Source of the DNA: Planctomycetaceae bacterium
Lineage (GTDB): Bacteria > Planctomycetota > Planctomycetia > Planctomycetales > Planctomycetaceae
Direction: 5' to 3'
NCBI GenBank assembly: GCA_021732995.1
Contig: JAKFWA010000038.1
Coordinates: 1-64,000 of the forward strand
Length of the DNA: 64,000 bases
Shown: one piece after another, positions 28,857-36,747 of the stretch
Layout of the letters: each line of letters starts with the position of its first letter
Numbering within the stretch: the stretch's first letter is position 1
Notes under the pieces: generated by a model
The model's input: the letters and a program-made list of their open reading frames with translations, nothing else
What the model was told of the DNA's origin: nothing
Database searches by the model: none
Position numbers and translations under genes: made by a program

Positions 28857-30185
28857 TCAACGAGTACGCCGTTGCCACTGTTGCGTGTGCCCGCCGACGG
28901 GCGGATTTCGCCACTGATGATTCTGAGTCCAGCCGCGACCGCTGTCGGTGCCGGACCATTCGTGCTCCTGCTGCCAGCGGCCCCGACGCGGATCAACGGT
29001 TTCACCAGAGAAATGAAAGAGATGATCCGCTGAAGTCCATTCGCCTTGCTGCAGGTCGTCATCGATAAATCCAAGCAGGCGCTTGATCAGAGTCACCGTG
29101 CGTGTCAGCAGCGCGAACATCACCAGCATCACGAAACCAATGACGAGCAAGAGCGGCCCGGCTCCAAAGACCCGTTCGGTGTGAAACCAGACCGGCTTCC
29201 AGCAGAGGACTACAATCAACGCCGCGATGCTTAGATACGGGCCGTACGGGATGACTCGCTGATACTTCCGAAATGGCAGGGTCAGCAGCAACGTCACCAT
29301 CGCGATGAGCGGTGCGAAGAAGAAGATGATGATGGGAGCCTGCCAGCCCAGAAAGCTGCCGATCAGGGCCATCAGAATCACGTCGCCAAAGCCGATGGTT
29401 TCGCGGCCTAGTCCCCAATGTCCAATGATCCGCATCACCCAGGTGAAGCCGCCACCGACGATCAGCCCGGCGATGCTCACTGCCAGACCATGCAGATGCG
29501 GCGACGCCGAGATCCATTGAGGCAGTTGTCCCTTCAGCAGCATCCACGCGGGCACGTAATCCTGCAGCAGGAAGACGACGTCGTAATGCTGATGCCAGAT
29601 CGCCGTGAGGTAGACCGTGCCCGTCAGGCTGCCGAGTACTCCAACCGTCATTGCCGGCAGCGTCGAACCGTCGGGGATGATGTAGTGGTCCCAGTCGATC
29701 AGGCTGGCGACGACCAGTGCTTCCAGCAGAACCAGATGATAGGCATAGCGCACGTGCAGAATGACGCTCGGCGAATGCCACCAGTCGCCGTAGATGGCTT
29801 CAGGACCAAACAGCCCCTGCCCCCAACTGGGAGCCAGCGAATGCGTGAAGTCGCCGGGTACGTGCATCGCGTAGAGCACCACCCACATCAGGCCGTTGAG
29901 GAATTCAACCGTTGGATAACGTGGGGAGATCCAGCCTTTGCAGTAATAGCATCGCCCGCGCAGCATCAGCCAACCCAGCACCGGGATGTTGCACCAGCCG
30001 GGAATGCGGTTCTTGCAGCGCGGACATGCCGAAGGCGGCCAGACAACCGCCCGCAGGGATTCCCAGAAACCTTCTTTCGTCGGAATGCGATAGACGCAAA
30101 CGTTCAAAAAGCTGCCGACGATAGAACCGATGAGGAACAGGTAGAAGTAGATCACCCAGGTCCACAGCGAGAGGCCCCATATCAC
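28857..30185 (-). CDS. Prepilin peptidase (A24 family) with C-terminal extension
   Basis: 442 residues from the GTG at 30185, with GGAGG seven bases upstream; that GTG overlaps the aroK stop as GTGA. An N-terminal helix is followed by the zinc-binding cytoplasmic loop (CPRCKNRIPG, then CYYC), then about seven membrane spans. The two aspartates of the A24 protease are in 'LIDWDHYIIPD' and 'GFGDVIL'. It would cleave and possibly N-methylate prepilin leaders, such as that of the DUF1559 protein at 9354-10319. The last ~70 residues, rich in Gln, Trp, His and Arg, are absent from ordinary PilD and probably face the cytoplasm. Confidence 0.9.
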   Translation of the reverse strand: MIWGLSLWTWVIYFYLFLIGSIVGSFLNVCVYRIPTKEGFWESLRAVVWPPSACPRCKNRIPGWCNIPVLGWLMLRGRCYYCKGWISPRYPTVEFLNGLMWVVLYAMHVPGDFTHSLAPSWGQGLFGPEAIYGDWWHSPSVILHVRYAYHLVLLEALVVASLIDWDHYIIPDGSTLPAMTVGVLGSLTGTVYLTAIWHQHYDVVFLLQDYVPAWMLLKGQLPQWISASPHLHGLAVSIAGLIVGGGFTWVMRIIGHWGLGRETIGFGDVILMALIGSFLGWQAPIIIFFFAPLIAMVTLLLTLPFRKYQRVIPYGPYLSIAALIVVLCWKPVWFHTERVFGAGPLLLVIGFVMLVMFALLTRTVTLIKRLLGFIDDDLQQGEWTSADHLFHFSGETVDPRRGRWQQEHEWSGTDSGRGWTQNHQWRNPPVGGHTQQWQRRTR

Positions 30186-30754
30186 GATCGGGCCTCCGGA
30201 GCCTGCTTTGGCAGCTTCAATTGCTCGATGATGAACTCGACCAGTTGCGGAATCGTCGCGGCATCGCACCCGCCGGAGCCGGGCAACGGTCGATCGGTGT
30301 CAATGATCAACGAAGCCGTTTCGCGATAGAGCGGCTCGCGAATAGCCAGCAGCCGCTCGATTTCCTCGCGCCCGCCAGACTTCGTCAGATTCGGTCGGCG
30401 TGAGACCGTGGTGACGTCCTCAGCCAGTCGCAGTTCAATCGTCTCTACCGACGCGCGTAGCCACACCACCGGCCCCGCCGCTTTGAAGTCCGCGCGCGTC
30501 TGAGGATTCAGCACCGCGCCGCCGCCCGCAGCGATGACGAGGTTCTCGCGACCCAACAAATCAACGAGTGTCTCGCGTTCGAGGCGGCGGAACTCTCCCT
30601 CCCCGTCGGTCTCGAAGATCTGGCGAATGGAGCGTCCGGCGTTGCGTTCCAACTCGGCGTCGGCGTCAACAGCTTGCCAGCCCAGTCGTTTGGCCAGCGG
30701 AATCGCGACGGTGCTCTTGCCCGTTCCGCGATACCCGATCAGCGTGATATTCAT
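30182..30754 (-). CDS. aroK: Shikimate kinase
   Basis: 190 residues from the ATG at 30754, which overlaps the upstream gene's stop as ATGA. 'LIGYRGTGKST' is the P-loop. 'DADAELE' supplies the Mg/shikimate-binding Asp, 'GEGEFRRLE' the shikimate-binding Arg, and 'IAAGGGAVLNP' the Gly-rich shikimate site; 'RRPNL' is the lid Arg. It phosphorylates shikimate in aromatic amino-acid synthesis, in the cytoplasm. The 3' end overlaps the prepilin peptidase start, so the three genes are probably translationally coupled. Confidence 0.95.
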   Translation of the reverse strand: MNITLIGYRGTGKSTVAIPLAKRLGWQAVDADAELERNAGRSIRQIFETDGEGEFRRLERETLVDLLGRENLVIAAGGGAVLNPQTRADFKAAGPVVWLRASVETIELRLAEDVTTVSRRPNLTKSGGREEIERLLAIREPLYRETASLIIDTDRPLPGSGGCDAATIPQLVEFIIEQLKLPKQAPEARS

Positions 30755-32088
30755 CGCTCGCTTTCTGGCAGATGCAGCACTGTCAAAGCGCACGTGTTGA
30801 ACATCACCTTGCCCTTGCGATCGACTCCACCACAGTTGCCGTTCCAGGTGACATACAGCTTGTCACCCTTGGCACTGACGGCAGATGAATACGTTCCCAT
30901 CGGCAGAAACCCGTACTTTTTCTCATAGAAGCTGGCGAGCCACGCAATCACCTTCTTGGTGCGCGTCTGCGTATCGAACTGCACGACGGGCGAGCCATCC
31001 TTCTGGCTGCTGCCGTGAGCCCCCGGCACATAGTACAGGAACCGGCCCGAAGCATCCGCATCCAGGCTGGCCGTGTAAGTCTGCGTGCCGACAGCCAGCG
31101 GTCCGAGGTCCGTGATCTCTTCGGTCTTCGTATTGAACCGCCAGAGATGATTCTCTTTGTCGCCAACCGTGTAGATGAACCCGTCCGGGGTTTCCTGAGT
31201 CGCCGCGCGCAGACCGATGTGATGATCAGCAATCTCCTGCGGCGGCTGGTTGCTCTGCGGGTCGTACCGCATCAGGCGATTGTTGACTTCGTCCATGTAG
31301 TACACCCGCCCCGTCGAACGCGCGAGCATCAGATAGCGGTCTCCGCCCGGCACCGCCGTATGGCGGACTTTCTTCTGCTTCACGTCGTAGGCGAAGAACG
31401 TCACCGTCTTGTCACTGGATTCTCCCGCTGCCGTGCCGCCGTAGAAGATCAGACGATCGGGATCGAGCACGCTCGTCGGAATACAGCACTTCGGCACCGG
31501 ACCTCGCACAACGACTTCCGTTTGAGCCGTCTCAGGATGAGTCCTCAGGATCCAGTCGCCGGTGTAGTGGTACTGGTCGGTCGTGACGCGCGTCGAACCG
31601 CGATGCGTCGAGTAATACAGCCAGCCATCGCTGCCGAGATCGATCCGGCTGTGAATCTTGCCCGGCATGTAGTGCCCTTCGGGCAGATTGAGCACCTGCT
31701 TCGTGCTGGCCAGTGTCCGCATCTTGTGCGTGTTGGAATCGTACTCAATCAGAAACGCATTGCCCTGAGGAGCCTTATGGTCGCCGATGGCCGCATAGTA
31801 CTTGTCGCCAACGACCAGACTGTCGCCCCACGCACTCCACGGATTGCCCGCATAGGTCTGTTCCGGGAAGTAAGCGAAGTCGATCTTCGGCGGCGTCCGA
31901 GCAATCTTGGTCCCCTCCGGCAGATCTGTCTCGGCCGGAACCAAAAAGTCCGGCGACGAATCACTCACGAACGTTTTTTGGTCTGGCAGTTGAGGCGGAT
32001 AAGTCGGCTCAGCAGCCCGCAACAGACTCGTTCCCGCTGCCGACGAAAGTACCGTCAGAGCAAACAGCATCGTGATGAGCTTCGACAT
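30751..32088 (-). CDS. Secreted beta-propeller protein of unknown function
   Basis: 445 residues from the ATG at 32088, giving a signal peptide ending near LLRAAEP. An open extension to 32286 runs through the dispersed repeat at 32221-32274 and is rejected. The mature part has repeated strands ('GDRYLMLARSTGRVYYMDE', 'TPDGFIYTVGDKENHLWRFN') of a six- or seven-bladed propeller, similar in style to streptogramin-lyase or SMP-30-like folds. No catalytic residues can be named. Its stop codon overlaps the aroK start, so it heads a three-gene operon of otherwise unrelated functions. Confidence 0.75.
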   Translation of the reverse strand: MSKLITMLFALTVLSSAAGTSLLRAAEPTYPPQLPDQKTFVSDSSPDFLVPAETDLPEGTKIARTPPKIDFAYFPEQTYAGNPWSAWGDSLVVGDKYYAAIGDHKAPQGNAFLIEYDSNTHKMRTLASTKQVLNLPEGHYMPGKIHSRIDLGSDGWLYYSTHRGSTRVTTDQYHYTGDWILRTHPETAQTEVVVRGPVPKCCIPTSVLDPDRLIFYGGTAAGESSDKTVTFFAYDVKQKKVRHTAVPGGDRYLMLARSTGRVYYMDEVNNRLMRYDPQSNQPPQEIADHHIGLRAATQETPDGFIYTVGDKENHLWRFNTKTEEITDLGPLAVGTQTYTASLDADASGRFLYYVPGAHGSSQKDGSPVVQFDTQTRTKKVIAWLASFYEKKYGFLPMGTYSSAVSAKGDKLYVTWNGNCGGVDRKGKVMFNTCALTVLHLPESER

Positions 32089-32220
32089 GGGCAGAGAATC
32101 CTCGCGACGAAAGACGGTTCGAGAGAGTCCCAGCACTATAGTTGCCGAGTCGCTCAGAACCGAATGATCAACGCGACTCCCGAGCGCGATCTTCATCTTC
32201 GACTGTATCAGCTCTTCTGG

Positions 32221-32274
32221 GTGGCTGCGGTTGGCTGTACTCGGCCTACCGGGTCGCAGAGCAACAAGAAGTTG
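32221..32274 (-). repeat. Dispersed repeat family 1, copy E
   Basis: Inverted relative to the other four copies. On the minus strand it reads CTTGTTGCTCTGCGACC, then GGCCGAGTACAGCCAACCG. A further 6-bp palindrome (CCGGGC/GCCCGG) lies at 32294-32311. It occupies the divergent promoter region between the propeller gene and the gene at 32417. Confidence 0.7.
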
Positions 32275-32416
32275 AAGCTGTAGCATCCTGCGGCCGGGCT
32301 ACCCTGCCCGGAAGAGCATTGGGTATTTCTTTGGTGATCTAACCGTGTTAGACCGCGTTGAACGAAAGAAACTCTTCTCTTCCCGAGGGATTCAACGAGT
32401 TCAATTGAAAGATGTC

Positions 32417-33214
32417 ATGACGACGCATCACGACGAGCAGAAGATCCGAGGTTTCATTCAACCAGGCAGCGAGATCGCAGGAAATGTGGCGGGCGCAGCA
32501 ATCGGACTACTTCTAGCCGGACCGGCCGGTGCCGTCGCTGGCGCAGCGACAACCCCGATTGTCACGAACATGATTCGTCGCGTTTGTGTCGCGATCTACG
32601 ATGCAAGCTGCGGTGAGCGGGCCAAGGTTCGGGCTGGGGCGACCGCGGCTCATGCGATAGTTCAGATACAGCAGAGGCTCGACCACGGTGAAAGAATCCG
32701 AGACGACGGATTCTTCGATGCAGATTCCACACGTTCCGACGCTGATGAAATCTTAGAAGGCGTGGTCCAGAGGAGTCGAAGCGAACATGAGGAACGGAAA
32801 ACTCGTTTCTATGCGAACATATTTGCAAATGCGGCTTTTGACCCACAGCTCACAGCAGCTTCAATAAACCATGTGCTTCGAGTCTCCGAGCGTCTTACTT
32901 ATCGTCAGCTTGGCCTCCTCGAATGTTTTTCGAACTCGGAGCGATACCAGCTTCGGTCTTGGCACTACGCTACTTTGAAAGACATGGCGGGTGAAACCGT
33001 TGCTGTGCTAGCAGAAGTATTTGACCTCCTTCAGCAACGCCTGCTTATTTCGCGGGTCGCGGGTTCCGAAGATACCTATCTCGTTCACGACCCGACTGAA
33101 ATTAATCCTAGTACTATGCAGCCCACCGGTTTTGGGAAGCAGCTCCGCGGGTTGTTGTCTTTGGACACGTTTGATGCTGAAGACCTGAAAGCATTCGCCA
33201 ATCAACTTCGGTAA
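32417..33214 (+). CDS. Glycine-zipper protein of unknown function
   Basis: 265 residues from the ATG at 32417; the frame is open to 32345. Residues ~15-60 are a Gly/Ala-rich hydrophobic stretch (AGNVAGAAIGLLLAGPAGAV) of glycine-zipper type. The remaining ~200 residues are helical and polar. They include 'ADEILEGVVQRSRSEHEERK' followed by 'RFYANIFANAAFD' and 'ERLTYRQLGLLECFS', which I remember from scattered single-gene bacterial hypotheticals. A membrane-active or pore-forming N-terminus with a helical regulatory part is possible, but unproven. The base composition looks lower in G+C than neighbours. Confidence 0.6.
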   Translation: MTTHHDEQKIRGFIQPGSEIAGNVAGAAIGLLLAGPAGAVAGAATTPIVTNMIRRVCVAIYDASCGERAKVRAGATAAHAIVQIQQRLDHGERIRDDGFFDADSTRSDADEILEGVVQRSRSEHEERKTRFYANIFANAAFDPQLTAASINHVLRVSERLTYRQLGLLECFSNSERYQLRSWHYATLKDMAGETVAVLAEVFDLLQQRLLISRVAGSEDTYLVHDPTEINPSTMQPTGFGKQLRGLLSLDTFDAEDLKAFANQLR

Positions 33215-33320
33215 GAGATCATGTGACAGCGTTCCCTACCCGGCTGCCGCCGTGGGCGTCTTTGATGCGTTTCCCGACGTTGGAGACGCAGGCGATACTG
33301 TTGTCATCTCTTGATCACCA

Positions 33321-33375
33321 GACGTGTTGTCGCTCTGCGCCCCCCGGTGGGCCGAGTACAGCCAACGGGGGCCAC
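33321..33375 (+). repeat. Dispersed repeat family 1, copy C
   Basis: GTTGTCGCTCTGCGCC, then GGGCCGAGTACAGCCAACGG. It lies between the convergent stop codons of the genes at 32417 and 33393. The internal stem is GC-rich. Confidence 0.7.
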
Positions 33376-33392
33376 CAGCGCCACTTCCGAGG

Positions 33393-34052
33393 TCAATACG
33401 ACCTTGATTGCCCACACACGCGGATTACACCCACGGCCCGCGTCATGCCACAGAAAGGAACGAGTACTCGACAGAGGCACGGACCAAGAACGGCTGGTTG
33501 GCGAACGAGGATGATCCGAGCTTGTGTCTGTGACGAAAACTTGAAATCCAACGCGAATTCGGACGTCTTTCCTCCATCTCGACGGGAGGGAGCTGGGTCG
33601 CTTTCAATCAGGCGGAGACCGGCAAGCGCAACCTCGTCATCAATCGGCCGAAGCTGTCCGTCGATTGTCGGGATACCGGTCACAATGCTGCCTTGGGCCG
33701 CGCAGTACTCAGCGCACCGAACTACGTATTGACGCCCCGCATAAGCGGAGACACTGTCGAACACGAGAAATCCGGCGAAGGAAGCGATCGTCCAGAACAC
33801 TCGCGGCTGAAGGTCAACATCGTCGTCGCCTTGGCCAACGCGAATCTTGATCGCCCCAACAAGGCCGGCAATCAGCGAAATCGCAGCCGCAAAATGACTC
33901 GCGACAAACAGCACTGCAGAAATCCCGAACAAGGCGAAGAGGCACTCAATCCACACCCTCGGCGCCATGCGGGCGACAATGGCTGCCACTAGCACACCAA
34001 AGCATAAGCTGCCCACGACAGCGATCACACGATTCCGGCGATTACGTAGCAC
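33393..34052 (-). CDS. Hypothetical membrane protein
   Basis: 219 residues from a GTG with a weak GGGA upstream. Three hydrophobic segments occur in the first 110 residues (about 9-29, 33-63 and 85-101). A charged, Arg/Cys-containing C-terminal part looks less protein-like, so the true end or start could differ. No family recognised. It is convergent with the plus-strand gene before it. Confidence 0.45.
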   Translation of the reverse strand: MLRNRRNRVIAVVGSLCFGVLVAAIVARMAPRVWIECLFALFGISAVLFVASHFAAAISLIAGLVGAIKIRVGQGDDDVDLQPRVFWTIASFAGFLVFDSVSAYAGRQYVVRCAEYCAAQGSIVTGIPTIDGQLRPIDDEVALAGLRLIESDPAPSRRDGGKTSEFALDFKFSSQTQARIILVRQPAVLGPCLCRVLVPFCGMTRAVGVIRVCGQSRSY

Positions 34053-34261
34053 GACTTGGATCCCAAGATGTCTCAGCGAACTTGCAATGAGTAACCTGAC
34101 GAAAACTCTGAGCAGGAAACGCCGACCACAACCAGAAGATCACACCCGCAACATGGAAAACATGTGGGATATGGGTCAAACACAAATCCAGAGTTTTTAG
34201 AGTCGAACAGAGTACTTGAGCTAGTTCTCAGCCAACACAGACGCCTTTCAAAAGCAGATCC

Positions 34262-35128
34262 ATGTTGAAATACTTTCGTGAGTCCTTCGGCCTAGTGCGT
34301 GCCCGGGATGTGTTGTCGAACCCGGACAATTTCCGGCAGTTCGATGCCGTGAGTGACTATCCGGCCGGTGCCAGGGAGATGCTGTTGTGCGGCCGCAAGA
34401 AGGATGAAACACGCGGCTGGGAGTTGCTGCCTGGTTATTCGCGCGTCAACGCCGTGATGGGCTATCAACTGCAGGAGAAGCATCTCGCTATGGTAGCGCA
34501 GATGCCGGGACTGCAACGGCTCGGGCTGCTCAATCCCAAGGTGGATGATTTCTCGGCGCTCGCGGCGGCGAAGAAACTGGAAGCGGTCTTCATTGAAGAC
34601 GCGACCAACCTGAGCACCCTGAGTTCGTTTGCGCAGTTTCGCAGCTTGCGGGCGCTGGGCATTCTCGACGCCAAGCGGCTCAACGATCTGTCGGGCCTCG
34701 AATCAATTCCACAATTGGAAGAACTGGCCCTGCAGTGCGGCATCTGGAATGCCTTGAAAGTACAAACTCTCCAGCCGCTTGCAGGTTTGAAGAAACTAAA
34801 AATCCTCTACCTGCATGCCGAGGTCGCAGACAACTCGTTCGAGCCCTTAAGGCACCTTTCCTCGCTGCAGGAGTTGAGCCTGAACCTGCAGTGTCCCTAC
34901 AGCGAGATGGCAAAGCTGGCCGCCTTTCTTCCCGAGAAAACCTGCCCTTACTTCGCCGAGCCCTACTCCACCGCGAACACCTGTCGTAAGGCTGCAACCC
35001 ATACAGTGATCGTCCCCGCGAAAGGCTGGAGTAAGTTCTGCAAAGACTGCCACCCCGCGAAGCTCGACGAATACCTCGCCGAGTTCGCTCGCATCCGCGA
35101 AGACTCCCGCCGCCGCAAGGCGTGGTGA
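34262..35128 (+). CDS. Leucine-rich-repeat protein
   Basis: 288 residues from the ATG at 34262. Residues ~75-220 hold about six leucine-rich repeats ('PGLQRLGLLNPKVDDFSALA', 'LAGLKKLKILYLHAEVADNS'). The C-terminus has CPYFAEPYSTANTC and 'WSKFCKDCHPAK', a small Cys-containing region that may bind metal. No signal peptide is seen, so it is probably cytoplasmic. LRR proteins in planctomycetes act in protein contacts; the partner is unknown. Confidence 0.7.
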   Translation: MLKYFRESFGLVRARDVLSNPDNFRQFDAVSDYPAGAREMLLCGRKKDETRGWELLPGYSRVNAVMGYQLQEKHLAMVAQMPGLQRLGLLNPKVDDFSALAAAKKLEAVFIEDATNLSTLSSFAQFRSLRALGILDAKRLNDLSGLESIPQLEELALQCGIWNALKVQTLQPLAGLKKLKILYLHAEVADNSFEPLRHLSSLQELSLNLQCPYSEMAKLAAFLPEKTCPYFAEPYSTANTCRKAATHTVIVPAKGWSKFCKDCHPAKLDEYLAEFARIREDSRRRKAW

Positions 35129-35216
35129 TCAGTTCCTTCGTTCCCCACTATCGGACGTCACAGCCAGCGCCGAGAGAATGCGACACAAGAGGTGCGATAA
35201 TGCACTTTGATCAAGA

Positions 35217-35270
35217 GCTTCTTGTCACTCCGCGACCTCGGTAGACCGCAAGCGGTCAACCGGGGCCACC
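35217..35270 (+). repeat. Dispersed repeat family 1, copy D
   Basis: The most diverged copy: CTTCTTGTCACTCCGCGACC, then GACCGCAAGCGGTCAACC. It keeps both ends of the family but replaces the central arm with a new perfect hairpin, GACCGC-AA-GCGGTC. Confidence 0.6.
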
Positions 35271-35298
35271 CGCGTAAGATGAATCCGGCAACAGGGAG

Positions 35299-36108
35299 TT
35301 ACTGGTAATAAACTACTGGCGTTTGATATCCCCTCTCGTGCAGAGAAAAACCTCCATGAAACTCATAACGCTCCAGTCTCCCACGCATGAGGCCAGTCGG
35401 TGGCTGGCTATATTTTTGAGCTAAAATAAATTCTATCACGCTAAGCCAGCTCTCTCCGTCGGGGGCGCTTTGCAAGTGCCGGCGAACCATTGTTTGTTTT
35501 TCTCCCCAATGCGGTTCGTTTGCAAGGCTATTACGAAGAAACTCTGAAAGAGCGTTGTCCGAACTGTTTTTGTGCAACCAGTCGCAATACTCGCAGGTTA
35601 GTCCTTCATCTTTCGGGAACTGCAGCATTCCGCAGAGATAACTTCTGTGGGCTTGCGACAGCAGTCCCGGTCGAAACCAATCTGGAGAATAGATAATATG
35701 TTTTCCGCTACCGCTGCAGTTGTTGCATGCAGAAACGAGCACGGAATGCTCAGGATACTCAGTGTCAGTTGAGTTTGCGAAGCTAGATCTGGTGAGTTGC
35801 CATTCCCCTTGAGTGCCATCGCAAGACCGACAGGTGTGATACCACCATTCTTCGCAATCCAATTGCCATTCCTCGCCAAATTCACATCGGATGCAACGGC
35901 GGGCGCGATGGCATGGTTCTGACTCTGTACGTTGCCAAGGCGACCAGCTATGACATTCTTCAGCCCACAGTTGTACGACGTCGCAATTCTCGCACTCACG
36001 ACGAAGAACGCACTGGCCTTTACTTGAATCTGTTGTGCACCCTTTCCACGGTTGCCACTGATGATTCCAGGGAAATCCTGCCGCACGACAGAAATGTTCT
36101 TTTAGCAT
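35299..36108 (-). CDS. Cys/Trp-rich protein with tandem zinc-ribbon-like motifs
   Basis: 269 residues from an ATG. The first ~100 residues repeat a unit of roughly 25-30 residues of the form W-x-W ... C-x(n)-R-C-x-x-C-x-x-x-x-W, for example 'CHSWSPWQRTESEPCHRARR' followed by 'CIRCEFGEEWQ'. Further pairs are CRSC and CNNC. The C-terminal 120 residues are a helical domain with 'LTCEYCDWLHKN'. The pattern suggests three or four zinc-binding knuckles. It is not related to a family I can name. The codon and base usage is A/T-richer than its neighbours, which may indicate acquisition. Confidence 0.65.
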   Translation of the reverse strand: MLKEHFCRAAGFPWNHQWQPWKGCTTDSSKGQCVLRRECENCDVVQLWAEECHSWSPWQRTESEPCHRARRCIRCEFGEEWQLDCEEWWYHTCRSCDGTQGEWQLTRSSFANSTDTEYPEHSVLVSACNNCSGSGKHIIYSPDWFRPGLLSQAHRSYLCGMLQFPKDEGLTCEYCDWLHKNSSDNALSEFLRNSLANEPHWGEKQTMVRRHLQSAPDGESWLSVIEFILAQKYSQPPTGLMRGRLERYEFHGGFSLHERGYQTPVVYYQ

Positions 36109-36187
36109 TTTGCCCTAACCTTCTTCGCAGGGTGGTCCGAACAGGCAAGTCGAGGGCCAACCGCTATTCGTACTTGCATTTTTCATG

Positions 36188-36646
36188 TCATGCGCTTGTT
36201 GACCAGCACACCGCATAGAACTTGTTTTTCCCGTGCGCAACGTAGAATCTACAGTTCCATTCGTCTGACAGTGCGAATGACGCTTCAAGCTCGGGAATCG
36301 TTAAATGATCCGCTTTGACTTTGGCAGCACAGTCCACCCAGAGTTTGGCGAATGCTTCAGTATCAATACTGGTCGTCACGTCCACTGTGAACGTGCTTCT
36401 TGCTGATTCTGTGATGGCATCTTCCCAATTGAACAACAAGGCAAGTGCAGCGAAGTCGTGAAAGCCATCGAACGAATCGGCTTCGGCTGTGTAGAAGGTG
36501 ATTTCCTGTTCGCTTCCGCGTGGAGGCACATCGGAATGCCAATACTCCTGAATGCGCAGCCCCGCAATCGGCCCGTCATCGAACGAGCGGCGGGACTCGC
36601 GATTCATGAATGCGATCAAAGCAGTTGAGCGTTCTGAATTCCACAT
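36188..36646 (-). CDS. Hypothetical protein
   Basis: 152 residues from the ATG at 36646; a second in-frame ATG (residue 14, MNRESRRSF) is possible since no ribosome-binding site precedes the first. The sequence is soluble, acidic and compact ('GPIAGLRIQEYWHSD', 'FDGFHDFAALALLFNWED'), with the length of many single-domain accessory or immunity-type proteins. No family is assigned. It lies just upstream of the Cys/Trp-rich gene on the same strand, 79 bp away, so the two may be co-transcribed. Confidence 0.5.
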   Translation of the reverse strand: MWNSERSTALIAFMNRESRRSFDDGPIAGLRIQEYWHSDVPPRGSEQEITFYTAEADSFDGFHDFAALALLFNWEDAITESARSTFTVDVTTSIDTEAFAKLWVDCAAKVKADHLTIPELEASFALSDEWNCRFYVAHGKNKFYAVCWSTSA

Positions 36647-36747
36647 TTGTCGCGGGGGATGTCGTTCGGAGCAACGGGTTTATCAGCAATGCACTGGCTG
36701 CTTGTAGCAGATTGGTGGTTCTGTCGAAGGGGGTTCTCCAGTGGCTT

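Noticed and set aside
31900-32286. A longer N-terminus for the propeller gene
   Set aside because: The extension runs through a dispersed-repeat copy, and the ATG at 32088 starts a clear signal peptide.
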